DNA of 64,000 nucleotides from positions 4,464,001-4,528,000 of the forward strand of contig NZ_CP081864.1 in the NCBI RefSeq assembly GCF_019797845.1, read 5' to 3'. Below the pieces are notes generated by a model, which was given only the letters and a program-made list of their open reading frames with translations, was not told where the DNA came from and did no database searches. Of the stretch, positions 18,933 through 27,938 are shown piece after piece; position 1 is the first letter of the stretch, and every line of letters begins with the position of its first letter. The translations under genes were made by a program, and so were the position numbers. This stretch comes from Symbiopectobacterium purcellii. Lineage in GTDB: Bacteria; Pseudomonadota; Gammaproteobacteria; Enterobacterales; Enterobacteriaceae.

Positions 18933-19913
18933 TCAGCACTTGATCACGGCACGGCCTCGCACCTTGCCCGTCAATAAGGCTCCGGCAACATCAATGGCCT
19001 GCGTCAACGGGTACTCCGTCGTTAACGCAGCCAGTTTTGCCATCGGCAGGTATTTGCAGGCCTTTTCCCACAGCGCCGGACGTTTTTCCGTGCTGACCAT
19101 CACGCTGTCGATACCTTGCAGGGTCACGTTGCGCAGGATAAACGGCGCAACGCTTGCCGGGAGATCCAACCCTTGCGCCATACCACAAGCAGCAACAATG
19201 CCGCCGTACTGAACGCTGGCACACACATTAGCCAGCGTATGGCTGCCCATGGTATCCACCGCCGCCACCCAGCGCTCTTTTTGCAGCGGTTTACCCGGCG
19301 CACTCAGCTCGGCACGATCGATAACCTCACTCACCCCAACGTCATTGCGCAGCCAGTCAGCTTCTGCCGGGCGCCCCGTGGAAGCCACCACCTGATACCC
19401 CAATTGCGCCAAAATAAGGGCCGCACAGCTGCCTACGCCGCCGCTGGCACCGGTGACCAACACCAGGCCATCAGCCGGTTTCACCCCGTGGTTTAACACG
19501 GCCTCGACGCAGAGCATCGCGGTAAACCCAGCCGTACCAATCGCCATCACATGTCTGGCGTCTGAACCTTGTGGCAACGGTGCCAACCACTCTGCGTTCA
19601 CGCGCGCCTTACCCGCCAGGCCACCCCAGTGTTTTTCCCCAACGCCCCATCCGGTCAACAGCACCTTGTCACCGGCTTTATACGCTGGGTTAACGCTCTC
19701 TATTACCGTGCCAGCAAAATCGATACCGGGCACCATCGGGAATTTACGTACGATAGGACCGCGCCCCGTAATCGCCAGCGCATCCTTGTAATTGATGGAG
19801 GAGTAGTCGATGGCGACAGTAACGTCACCTTCTGGCAATGCACTTTCCTCTTGTGCCACCAGCGCCGCATGATAATTGCCTTCAACTTTGTCGATCACGA
19901 TTGCATTGAACAT
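18933..19913 (-). CDS. acuI: Acrylyl-CoA reductase, YhdH/AcuI type quinone-oxidoreductase family
   Basis: This 326-residue zinc-free medium-chain dehydrogenase uses NADPH. In characterised members it reduces acryloyl-CoA to propionyl-CoA and removes this toxic electrophile. Visible motifs are IDYSSINYKDALAITG near residue 35, VPGIDFAGTV near 62, and the nucleotide-binding VTGASGGVGSCAA near 150. The start at 19913 (MFNAIVIDK) has GAGG 6 bases upstream; a longer frame exists but is not supported. It lies downstream of an AcuR-like TetR gene in the same direction, with a candidate operator between. Confidence 0.9.
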   Translation of the reverse strand: MFNAIVIDKVEGNYHAALVAQEESALPEGDVTVAIDYSSINYKDALAITGRGPIVRKFPMVPGIDFAGTVIESVNPAYKAGDKVLLTGWGVGEKHWGGLAGKARVNAEWLAPLPQGSDARHVMAIGTAGFTAMLCVEAVLNHGVKPADGLVLVTGASGGVGSCAALILAQLGYQVVASTGRPAEADWLRNDVGVSEVIDRAELSAPGKPLQKERWVAAVDTMGSHTLANVCASVQYGGIVAACGMAQGLDLPASVAPFILRNVTLQGIDSVMVSTEKRPALWEKACKYLPMAKLAALTTEYPLTQAIDVAGALLTGKVRGRAVIKC

Positions 19914-19980
19914 GTAAACCTCGTCTCCGTATCGTTCGCCCACCGGGGGAACGCAGCCGTAAAATTCATCGAATTAATTA

Positions 19981-19995
19981 TTGACCGATCGTCTA
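19981..19995. promoter_or_regulatory. Candidate TetR-type operator upstream of acuI
   Basis: TTGACCGATCGTCTA reads as two arms, TTGAC and GTCTA, around a 5-base centre, with one mismatch to a perfect inverted repeat. AT-rich flanks give candidate promoter hexamers on the minus strand. It sits 68 bases upstream of the acuI start and downstream of the TetR gene, a good place for local repression. Confidence 0.45.
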
Positions 19996-20116
19996 TAAAT
20001 TAATACCACGGTAACTGTCATCACGGTGCGTTTCAAGCGCAGCGCAGCAACCCGCATTGAAGAGTGAGAAAAGTTTGTTATTTATCAATTTCACGACGGT
20101 GAAAAGCACGCTGCTG

Positions 20117-20773
20117 TCAGCGCGATATTTCATCATCCGAGTGATAACCAAGGGCCTGGGAAAAGAAGTACCAGAATTCGTTTAGCGGCTGTGTGGACTG
20201 GTATAGCTTGGCTCTCATCACTGCCCCTTCCCAACCGCTCCAGAACATCTCGGCCAACTGCTCGGGTGGCGTCGCCGTGCGGATTTCACCCGCGATCAGT
20301 GCTGCCTGCAAACAGGTTTCCACCAGCCGTTGCCATGCGTTGAGAATCTGCTGCAACTGTCCTCTGAACGCATCGGGTAACCCGGGCGTTTCCTGCATCA
20401 AATTACCCACCAGGCAACCCCGGGTGAAGGCGTATTTCTGCATGCCTCGGCCAGCATCGGCCACAAAGCGGCTAAGCCGTTTCATCGGCGTCACAGAGGC
20501 ATCCGACAGAAATTTATTCAGCTTATGTTGAAAGAAGCTGTCATAGGACGCGAGCACCGTGCGCCCATAATCTTCTTTATTTTCAAAATAGTAATAAAAA
20601 GAACCTTTGGGTACACCGCCGTTTTTCACGATGGCATCAATGCCCGTGGAGAGAAAGCCGTTTTGCGTCAGCAACGCCAACCCGCTACGAATCAGCACTT
20701 CGCGCGTGTCTTTATAACTCGCATCGGTTTTTGGCGGCCGACCTCTGCCGCGTGGCGCAATATCCGTACTCAC
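20117..20773 (-). CDS. TetR-family regulator, AcuR-like
   Basis: This 218-residue protein carries a basic RGRGRPPKTDASYKD tail before the helix-turn-helix (NGFLSTGIDAIVKNGGVPKGSFYYYFENKEDYG). That layout is shared with AcuR of Rhodobacter, a repressor that responds to acrylate and controls acuI. The GTG at 20773 was chosen over the upstream ATG (20806) because AGGAGG lies just before it. It is 203 bases upstream of acuI and co-directional. The regulatory link is inferred from context and the N-terminal likeness. Confidence 0.8.
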   Translation of the reverse strand: MSTDIAPRGRGRPPKTDASYKDTREVLIRSGLALLTQNGFLSTGIDAIVKNGGVPKGSFYYYFENKEDYGRTVLASYDSFFQHKLNKFLSDASVTPMKRLSRFVADAGRGMQKYAFTRGCLVGNLMQETPGLPDAFRGQLQQILNAWQRLVETCLQAALIAGEIRTATPPEQLAEMFWSGWEGAVMRAKLYQSTQPLNEFWYFFSQALGYHSDDEISR

Positions 20774-20908
20774 TTCAGCCTCCTGAGATCCAACGGCTAA
20801 AATCATACACCCATGACCCTCATTTCACTATGACCGGCACGGAGGGGCTCTGTCTGGTACGGCAAGATTCAACCCAGTATGACATAAAGCAAGAAATCGA
20901 TAATACAA

Positions 20909-20927
20909 GATAATATTTCTCATTCTC
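20909..20927. promoter_or_regulatory. Candidate Fur box upstream of the DUF2946/oprC locus
   Basis: GATAATATTTCTCATTCTC matches 14 of 19 positions of the classical Fur box GATAATGATAATCATTATC. Further overlapping half-sites (TCTCATC, ATTATT) continue to 20936. It lies 46 bases upstream of the DUF2946 gene, within normal promoter distance, and may also face the divergent TetR gene. Confidence 0.55.
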
Positions 20928-20972
20928 ATCATTATTCCTGCGATAAACTACGCTCTGGTTTCCCTGGCCCCG

Positions 20973-21368
20973 ATGATGGTTTCACATGCAACGGCACAAA
21001 AAAGTGCAGCCTGCCTGGCATTACTGGCAGTGCTACTGCTGTTCGTCGCTCCGGTGATATCCAAGGGGCGCGCCGAGCGTATGCCGTTACCGCAAACGCG
21101 CGAAATGGCAATCCATCATCACAGCGCAACGCCTGCAGCACATCACCACACCGCCATGATGCAGGAAGAAGGGTTCGCCTGCGGCTATTGCGAACTGCTG
21201 GTGCATGTGCCCTTTATCGGCATTATCTTTATCCCTATGGTGTGGCTGATGGTCCTGTTAGCACGGGCACCGCCGCTACCCCGTGTTTTGCCTCCACGTA
21301 GTCCCCCGCTTGATGCCACGCATCTTCCGCGCGCGCCGCCACGTCTTCACCTGTCACTCGCAGCATAA
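20973..21368 (+). CDS. DUF2946 family protein of the copper-receptor locus
   Basis: This 131-residue protein begins with a hydrophobic signal or anchor helix (ACLALLAVLLLFVAPVI). A His/Met-rich stretch follows (HHHSATPAAHHHTAMM, about residues 50-65), then the DUF2946 signature CGYCELLVH and a second membrane helix (IGIIFIPMVWLMVLLA). The tail is Pro/Arg-rich. Such proteins sit next to TonB-dependent copper receptors and are thought to handle copper in the envelope; no biochemical role is established. ATG 20973 and 20976 are both possible starts, and neither has a clear ribosome site. oprC follows 208 bases downstream. Confidence 0.75.
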   Translation: MMVSHATAQKSAACLALLAVLLLFVAPVISKGRAERMPLPQTREMAIHHHSATPAAHHHTAMMQEEGFACGYCELLVHVPFIGIIFIPMVWLMVLLARAPPLPRVLPPRSPPLDATHLPRAPPRLHLSLAA

Positions 21369-21576
21369 ATCTCCTTTTTCACAGTAACCGGTTATCGGAT
21401 TAACACAGTGGATACATCGTGCCCGTAGCGCTCGTGCTTATGGACCGGGGAGATGTCATCTCGTTCGAAATGGGCATCCGCCTTTTTCGCAACGACATAC
21501 CTTTTTTATCCACCGGGATCAGGTGGCTCCCGATCGTGGCGTTTGTCATACGTACGATCGAAGACAGGTGAGAGTA

Positions 21577-23001
21577 ATGAAAAAAACTAAAATGTTAACC
21601 ACATCACTGGCGGTAATGTGCACCTTGCCGCTTCAGACAACGGCCAGCGCAGAAAAAACACACCCCCATGATGAAGGGGATGTGATGACAGTGACGGCGC
21701 CAGTCTATTCTCCATTAACCATTGCGACCTCCCCCAAAACACCGCGCCAACCCGTGCCCGCCAGCGATGGGTCGGATTACCTGAAAACCATCCCCGGCTT
21801 TAGCCAAATTCGCAATGGCGGCACCAACGGTGACCCGGTGTTTCGCGGCATGTTTGGATCGCGTTTGCGACTGCTCACCAACGATGGCGAAATGCTCGGT
21901 GCCTGCCCGGCGCGTATGGACGCCCCCAGTTCTTATATCTCGCCGGAAAGTTACGATGTACTCACGCTGATCAAGGGGCCACAGAGCGTGTTATGGGGGC
22001 CAGGAAACTCTGCGGGCACGCTGCGCTTCGAGCGGCTGCCCCCTCAGTTCACGCAGGCGGGCGTCAAAGGAAATGTCAGCCTGCTGGCTGCCTCCAACCG
22101 TCGCTGGGATAAAAATGCGGATATCAGCGTTGGCAACGAGCAGGGCTATCTGCGGCTGACGGGAAATACATCCCGCGCCAACGACTACAAGGACGGAGAC
22201 AATCGCCGCGTGCCCTCAAAGTGGGATAAATGGAACAGCGATATCGCACTGGGATGGACACCGGATAAAGACACCCTGCTGGAGCTCTCTGCGGGCAAAG
22301 GCGATGGGGAGGCGCGCTACGCGGGGCGCGGCATGGATGGTTCGCAGTTTAAGCGCGAAAGCCTGGGCCTGCGTTTTGAAAAGAGCAACATTGGCCCCCT
22401 GCTCGATAAGTTCGAAGCCAGCGCCTATTACAACTATGCCGACCACGTGATGGATAACTTCAGTTTGCGCACGCCGGGCAGCATGTCGATGGGTGGTATG
22501 GGTATGGGGATGTCGATGCCGATGGCGATGCGTCTGGACCGCCGCACCGTTGGTGGCAGGATGATGACCACCTGGTTGTGGCAGGATTACCAGCTGCAAA
22601 CGGGTGCCGATACCCAGTTGAATACCCACCGCAGTTTGGACAACGGCCGTTGGGATAAAGATGCCCGTTTCGACAATTATGGCCTGTTCGGTGAACTGAC
22701 CTGGGAGGCCAGCGCACAAAACAAGGTTATTGTCGGTACCCGGCTGGATCGTGCGCAGGTCGATAACTTCACCACAGCAGAACAACCCAGTCGCAGCGCC
22801 ACGCTGCCCGCGGGCTTCCTGCGCGTGGAGCATTCCGTCGCGTCGCTGCCGTTGATGGTCTATGCCGGCGTAGGCTACACCACACGTTTCCCCGATTACT
22901 GGGAGCTGTTTTCACCCACTTACGGGCCCGGAGGCAGCGCCAGCGCGGTACCCGGTGCCATCGCGGCCACGATTGATACCTTCAGCGCATCAATCAGGTA
23001 G
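21577..23001 (+). pseudogene. oprC: TonB-dependent copper receptor OprC, C-terminally truncated
   Basis: The signal peptide ends near residue 25 (TTASA). TonB-box-like DVMTVTAP follows, then the plug (GGTNGDPVFRGMFGSRL, GACPARMDAPSSY, LIKGPQSVLWGPG), as in OprC/NosA outer-membrane copper receptors. A Met-rich loop (MGGMGMGMSMPMAM, about 305-320) may bind copper. The barrel runs to YWELFSPTYGPGGSASAV and then ends after about 16 unrelated residues, giving 474 against roughly 660-720 in the family. The missing last third includes the terminal beta strand and aromatic residue needed for assembly. ATG 21577 has AGGTGAGAG upstream. It is probably non-functional. Confidence 0.85.
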
Positions 23002-23007
23002 ATGAGG

Positions 23008-23472
23008 TCATCCACAGTGTGTCGGGCAACCAATCACCACGGCCATATCGGCATCGCCATTGGCCAGCTTGGTCAGGTTTTCCGGTGATTCAGAGCTGCT
23101 GAATACGATGCGGTAACCGTGCAGCGTATCCATCATAAAGTTCATGATGCAGTGGTTAATCTCCAGCGAAAACGTACTGTTCAGCGCGATGTGTAGCGTC
23201 GTTGGCGCATGCTGGCGCAACTGATCGACCTTGCGTTGCAGTTGCTCCGCGCTTCTGACCATCGCCATGATGTCTGGCAGCATCTGCTGACCCTCCGGGG
23301 TCAGCGACACGCCCTTGTTGGTGCGGTTGAGCAACCGCAACCCCATGTGCTGTTCCAGCTTTTTGATTTGCGCCGCCAGCGCCTGAACCGTGAGACAAGC
23401 GTCATCGGCCGCCGCGGTCAGCGATCCTAACTGGACGATTTTTAAAAAGTGCTTCAGTACCTTGCTGTCCAT
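23008..23472 (-). pseudogene. LysR-family regulator, C-terminally truncated
   Basis: The N-terminal helix-turn-helix is intact (MDSKVLKHFLKIVQLGSLTAAADDACLTVQ, linker to about residue 90). The start of the effector domain follows, reaching NGDADMAVVIGCPTH, and then CG and a stop. The result is 154 residues where LysR proteins have about 300. The break lies at the same place as the break in oprC, which converges on it, so one event removed both 3' ends. It may still make a DNA-binding fragment. Start 23472 is chosen by the family N terminus. Confidence 0.82.
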
Positions 23473-23550
23473 ACGCCACCCGGCTGCCTTGATTCTCCCG
23501 TTATAGCAGCCGCCGTTATCCTTTTCAACGCAGCGCAAGGTGTGCACCGG

Positions 23551-24822
23551 TTATCGGTACACCGGATGGCAACAGCACAGATCCACCACCTGCTTGCGCA
23601 CCCGATCGCGCACTGTCCTCTGCGTGCTTTCGCCGTGTTCCAACGCATCCAGCACATCACACAGCCAGCCGGCCAGTTGCTCGCATTCGGTAACGCCAAA
23701 ACCGCGCGTGGTCACTGCCGGTGTGCCAATGCGCAGCCCAGAGGTGACAAACGGCGAACGGGGATCGTTCGGCACGGAATTTTTATTCACGGTGATATAC
23801 GCATCACCCAGCGCCGCATCGGCGTCTTTTCCCGTGTAAGCGCGATCGGAAAGGTCTATCAGCATCAGATGGTTATCCGTACCGCCCGAGACAATCTGGT
23901 AACCACGCTGCTGCACCACTGCCGCCATGGCGCGGGCATTGGTCACCACCTGACGCTGGTAGGTGGTAAATTCAGGGCGCAGCGCCTCCTTGAAAGCGAC
24001 CGCCTTGGCCGCAATCACGTGCATCAACGGCCCGCCCTGAATACCGGGGAATACGGCAGCATTGAGCTTCTTGTAAAACGCCTCACTCTGCCCTTTGGCG
24101 AGGATGATGCCGCCACGCGGACCGCGCAGGGTTTTATGGGTGGTACTGGTTACCACGTGGGCATAGGGCAACGGATTGGGGTATTCCCCTGCCGCGACCA
24201 GACCGGCAACATGCGCCATATCCACCCAAAACAGCGCCCCGACTTTATCAGCGATGGCACGCATGCGCGCCCAGTCTTTGTGGCGCGAATAGGCAGAAAA
24301 ACCGCCGATCAGCATTTTGGGGCGGGTTTCCAGCGCAATTCGCTCCATCTAGTCATAGTCGATAAGCCCGGTCTCGGGATCGAGCCCATAGGGCACAATC
24401 TTGTAGTGACGACCGGAGAAATTAGACGGATTGCCGTGCGTCAAGTGCCCTCCCTGCGCCAGATTCATGCCCATTACGGTATCGCCGGGGTTGGTAAGCG
24501 CCAGAAACACCGCCGCATTGGCTTGCGCGCCCGCATGAGGCTGCACATTGGCATAATCGCAGTCGAACAGCACCTTGGCGCGCTCGGTGGCTAACCGCTC
24601 TGCCACATCAACAAACTCGCAGCCGCTGTAATAGCGCTTGCCAGGGTAACCTTCGGCGTATTTGTTGGTGAACACCGAATTCTGGATAGCCATCACTAAC
24701 GGACTGGCGTAATTCTCAGAAGCAATCAGCTCGACGTGCTCCTCCTGACGGCGTTGTTCATTCACTATGGCATCCGCCAGTTCAGGATCGACATCGGTCA
24801 GGGTAAGGGAAGCGTCATACAT
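23551..24822 (-). pseudogene. glyA: Second serine hydroxymethyltransferase gene, interrupted by an amber codon
   Basis: SHMT makes glycine and methylene-THF from serine, or acts as a related aldolase with PLP. Codons 1-157 run from [19 protein letters not shown] to GLIDYD. A TAG at 24349-24351 follows, and the same frame continues [22 protein letters not shown] to the end. Homologues read DYDEME, so a single G-to-T change turned GAG into TAG. The PLP lysine is intact ([14 protein letters not shown]). The sequence is unlike E. coli GlyA in detail and sits with other PLP genes, so it is probably a paralogue. A YggS-like gene is 55 bases upstream on the same strand. Confidence 0.88.
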
Positions 24823-24877
24823 GGCAGGGTCCTCTCAAGTAAAATGATGGTATTGGATTCATGGGGGAGAATGGGCA

Positions 24878-25699
24878 TTATTGCGCTGTTTCTCCGGGCC
24901 AGTAATGGCTGTCAGGCAATGCTCGCGCGCCGAAGATGGCCTGCCCGACACGCACCACGGTGGCACCTTCTTCGATGGCTATCTCAAAATCCCCCGACAT
25001 CCCCATCGATAGCGCATCCAACGCAATCGTTGCGGGAGCACGTTGCCGCAAGCGATCGCGCAGCGTGCGCAACAGTACAAAGCACTCGCGTACGCGTTCC
25101 GCCTCGCTGGAAAAGCGCGCCAGCGTCATCAATCCACGCACCCGCAATGCCGTGAAAGCAGGCAGTGCATGCATAAAGGCCGGTACATTCTCGGGCGCGA
25201 GGCCATATTTGCTCGCTTCACCGGAGGTGTTGACCTGCACAAACACATCCAGCGCACGTCCTTCATGTTGCAAACGGCGATCCAGCGCTTCGGCGAGTTT
25301 CAGGCTGTCCAGCGCTTGAAATTCGCTGGCGAAACGCGCCACCAGCCGAGCCTTATTGGTTTGCAAATGGCCGATGACCGACCATTGCAAATCGCTCAAA
25401 TCCTGCATGGCCTCCCACTTGCCCAACGCCTCCTGCACCTTGTTTTCGCCCAACATGCGGCACCCCGCCGCATACGCCAGCCGCAGGTTGCTTTCTGGTT
25501 TGGTTTTGCTGACCGGCAGCAGGCGCACCGAGGCCGGATCGCGCCCCACGCGCTGACAGGCCGCCGCGATACGCGCTTGCACCGCCGCCAGGTTGTGTCG
25601 GAAATCCTCAACAGACACCGCCTCAGGATAAAGACCGTGGCGATCGTGATGGGTCTGCGTGCTCTCAAGACCCGATGAAGGTGTAATGGAAGATGACAT
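24878..25699 (-). CDS. YggS/PROSC-family PLP-binding protein
   Basis: This 273-residue alanine-racemase-like barrel binds PLP at the lysine in LLPVSKTKP (about residue 66). Other family marks are GENKVQEALGKWEAM, WSVIGHLQTNKAR, FVQVNTSGEASKYGL and LSMGMSGDFEIAIEEGATVVRVGQAIFG. YggS proteins maintain PLP homeostasis. This one has a 30-residue N-terminal extension beyond the usual about 234 residues and is probably a second, specialised copy. It is transcribed leftward ahead of the glyA paralogue and divergent from a MocR regulator across 124 bases. Confidence 0.88.
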   Translation of the reverse strand: MSSSITPSSGLESTQTHHDRHGLYPEAVSVEDFRHNLAAVQARIAAACQRVGRDPASVRLLPVSKTKPESNLRLAYAAGCRMLGENKVQEALGKWEAMQDLSDLQWSVIGHLQTNKARLVARFASEFQALDSLKLAEALDRRLQHEGRALDVFVQVNTSGEASKYGLAPENVPAFMHALPAFTALRVRGLMTLARFSSEAERVRECFVLLRTLRDRLRQRAPATIALDALSMGMSGDFEIAIEEGATVVRVGQAIFGARALPDSHYWPGETAQ

Positions 25700-25823
25700 G
25701 GCCTGACGTTAACTCCTGAAAAAGGAAAAAAACGGGTTGTCGCGCGTAGCGGTTGTACCCGTTATTTATAGCGCTAAAATGGCCTGATTCACCCAGCCAA
25801 TTACCCGAAGAGATACAGACCAA

Positions 25824-27335
25824 TTGTTCAAATACGCTCAGCTTGAATCGGTCAAAGCCTGGATCGGCGATCCGGCGCAGCGCGCCCTGCCGCTGCACGT
25901 GCGCATACAGCGGGCGGTACGCCAGTTGATCCTTGATGGCGTATTGGATGTGGGCAAGCCATTACCGGCATCGCGCACGCTAGCCACATCGCTGGGCGTA
26001 TCCCGCGACACCATCGAAGCGGCTTACGTGCAATTGCATGCAGAAGGATTTATTGAGCGGCGTGTCGGCAGTGGCAGCTTTGTCTCTGAACGGACACGGC
26101 GTTTGCCGGGTCGCGGTAAACCTCGGCGTGCAGAGGCAGATAGCGAGGCACCGCGCCTGAGCCAGCGTGGTAGCGCCATGTTTCAGGGCGGCGGCGTGCG
26201 CGATTTTCTTATCTCGCGCCCTTTTGCCCCGGGCGTGCCGGAAACGCGCAATTTCCCACTTGCCGTCTGGGAACGTCTGGAACGGCAGGTACTGAAAGAA
26301 TATGGCACGCGGGCATTACTGCACAGCCCACCGCAGGGCATGGAGCCTCTGCGTCGGGCCATTGCTAATCACGTTAATCTGGAGCGCGGCGCACGCGCAA
26401 CGCCCGAGCGAGTGCTGATACTGACCAGTTCCCAGCAGGCATTGACGCTGTGCGCCCAGGTCTTGCTTGATGTGGGCGATAAAATCCTCCTCGAAGACCC
26501 GGCCTATCACGGCGCGCGCAAAGCGTTCGATGCGGCGGGCCTCATCAGCGTACCGGTGCCGCTGGATGCCGATGGCGTCAGAGTGGACCAACTGTTTACC
26601 GCCGCTGCCGCGTCGGAAACCGCGCCCAGAGCGGTGTTTCTCACGCCATCGCACCAGTTTCCATCCGGTGCAACGCTGTCTTTGGACCGACGGCTGGCCG
26701 TTATTGAGTGGGCCAGACAGCATCAGAGCTGGATCATCGAGGACGATTACGACAGCGAGTTCCACTATGCGGGCAAGCCCACCGCCTGCGTACAGGGGCT
26801 GGACCTGCACGAACGCACGATCTACATCGGTACCTTCACCAAATCACTGTTTCCCGGCCTGCGTATTGGCTATATGGTGCTGCCACCGTCGCTGGTGGCC
26901 CCGATGACCGTGGCACGCACCCTGCTGGACGGCCACAGTGCCCCCATCCCCCAACTCACACTGGCGCGCTTTATCGAAGATGGCCACTTTGGTGCCCATG
27001 TGCGCACCATGCGCCCGCTGTATGCCGAGCGCCGCGATGCGTTGGCGCGGTTGGTACGACAGCATCTGGCCGATATCGTGGAGCCGTTGGTGCCCAGCGG
27101 CGGCATGCAGATGCCCTGCGTGTTTATCCGCGATATTCCCGAACGAGAGGCGGTTGAGTACGCTCGTCAGGCGGGTGTTGACCTGCTCGGGCTCTCAACG
27201 CTCTCCGTCTTGCATCAACACCGTACCGGCTTTCTGATGGGGTTCGCCGCCCATACGCCCTATGAACTGGAGATTGCCGTGAAGACGTTGGCAAGCGTCC
27301 TCAAAAAAAACTTCATATGCCTGAAAAACAATTGA
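25824..27335 (+). CDS. MocR-type (GntR-aminotransferase) regulator, PdxR-like
   Basis: This 503-residue chimera has an N-terminal GntR winged helix (about 15-85, ASRTLATSLGVSRDTIEAAYVQLHAEGFIERRVGSGSFV). A type I aminotransferase fold (about 130-495) follows, with the PLP lysine in YIGTFTKSLFPGLRIGYM. MocR proteins sense PLP or an amino-PLP adduct; PdxR members control PLP synthesis. The TTG start fits the family N terminus. The divergent neighbours are both PLP proteins, so they are the likely targets (inference). Confidence 0.88.
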   Translation: MFKYAQLESVKAWIGDPAQRALPLHVRIQRAVRQLILDGVLDVGKPLPASRTLATSLGVSRDTIEAAYVQLHAEGFIERRVGSGSFVSERTRRLPGRGKPRRAEADSEAPRLSQRGSAMFQGGGVRDFLISRPFAPGVPETRNFPLAVWERLERQVLKEYGTRALLHSPPQGMEPLRRAIANHVNLERGARATPERVLILTSSQQALTLCAQVLLDVGDKILLEDPAYHGARKAFDAAGLISVPVPLDADGVRVDQLFTAAAASETAPRAVFLTPSHQFPSGATLSLDRRLAVIEWARQHQSWIIEDDYDSEFHYAGKPTACVQGLDLHERTIYIGTFTKSLFPGLRIGYMVLPPSLVAPMTVARTLLDGHSAPIPQLTLARFIEDGHFGAHVRTMRPLYAERRDALARLVRQHLADIVEPLVPSGGMQMPCVFIRDIPEREAVEYARQAGVDLLGLSTLSVLHQHRTGFLMGFAAHTPYELEIAVKTLASVLKKNFICLKNN

Positions 27336-27428
27336 ATTTACCGCATTAACAGACCTGCTATTTTCTCCTTACGGCCAGGGCGTCTATCCACGCGAGCTGT
27401 GCTACATCACGTCATACAAGGGGAAATC

Positions 27429-27827
27429 ATGTCCATTACTGCGCAAATTGACTACTACCAGCAAAAATTGACGTTTGAAATGGACGCCGCCGATCTGCAC
27501 GCGGCGCGCCAGCAAGGCCGGAACCTGGTGGTGGTTGATGGTCGGCAACACAGTTATTATCAGATCGAACATATTCCCGGTGCCGTCAATCTGCCTCATC
27601 GAACGCTTTCGTTTGACACCACCACGGCATTGGACAAATCGGCGCTCTACATTTGCTACTGTGACGGTCTTGGCTGCAATGGCTCGACGCAAACCGCGCT
27701 CAAGCTGTTAATGCTGGGGTTCGAAGTCAAAGAACTGATTGGCGGACTGGACTGGTGGAAACGGGATGGCTACCCCACAGAAGGCAATCAGGGGCAGGCA
27801 GAACGCCCTTTGCTGTGCGGCTGCTAA
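27429..27827 (+). CDS. Rhodanese-domain protein
   Basis: This 132-residue single-domain rhodanese has the VVDGRQHSYYQIEHIPGAVNLPHRTL substrate region. Its active-site loop is YCDGLGCNGSTQTALKL, in which the cysteine of GCNGS occupies the usual catalytic position with an unusually extended loop. GLDWWKRDGYP closes the fold. Such proteins transfer sulfane sulfur. The start at 27429 has GGGGAA upstream, and the frame upstream of it is unsupported. It is 93 bases downstream of the MocR gene in the same direction and may be part of that locus. Confidence 0.82.
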   Translation: MSITAQIDYYQQKLTFEMDAADLHAARQQGRNLVVVDGRQHSYYQIEHIPGAVNLPHRTLSFDTTTALDKSALYICYCDGLGCNGSTQTALKLLMLGFEVKELIGGLDWWKRDGYPTEGNQGQAERPLLCGC

Positions 27828-27877
27828 CCCATCGCCCGACAAATAGTGTTAACCCCCCGACAATTTATCGATTGCTG

Positions 27878-27938
27878 GTTGCTGTAACGGTTTTTTCCTG
27901 CGCATGATGCAGAAAGTTTTCATGACTGTTACAGCAAC
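27878..27938. repeat. Perfect inverted repeat abutting the uhpA start codon
   Basis: GTTGCTGTAAC (27878-27888) is repeated inverted as GTTACAGCAAC (27928-27938), 11 of 11, with 39 bases between. A nested weaker pair (TTCCTGC, GCAGAAA) lies inside. The right arm touches the uhpA ATG (27939), so there is no ordinary Shine-Dalgarno. In RNA the arms could fold into a structure holding the start codon; in DNA they could bind a dimeric regulator. Confidence 0.75.

Noticed and set aside
24349..24351. TAG read as pyrrolysine or programmed readthrough
   Set aside because: No pyl genes are visible, enteric bacteria lack pyrrolysine, and homologues have Glu; nonsense mutation is simpler.
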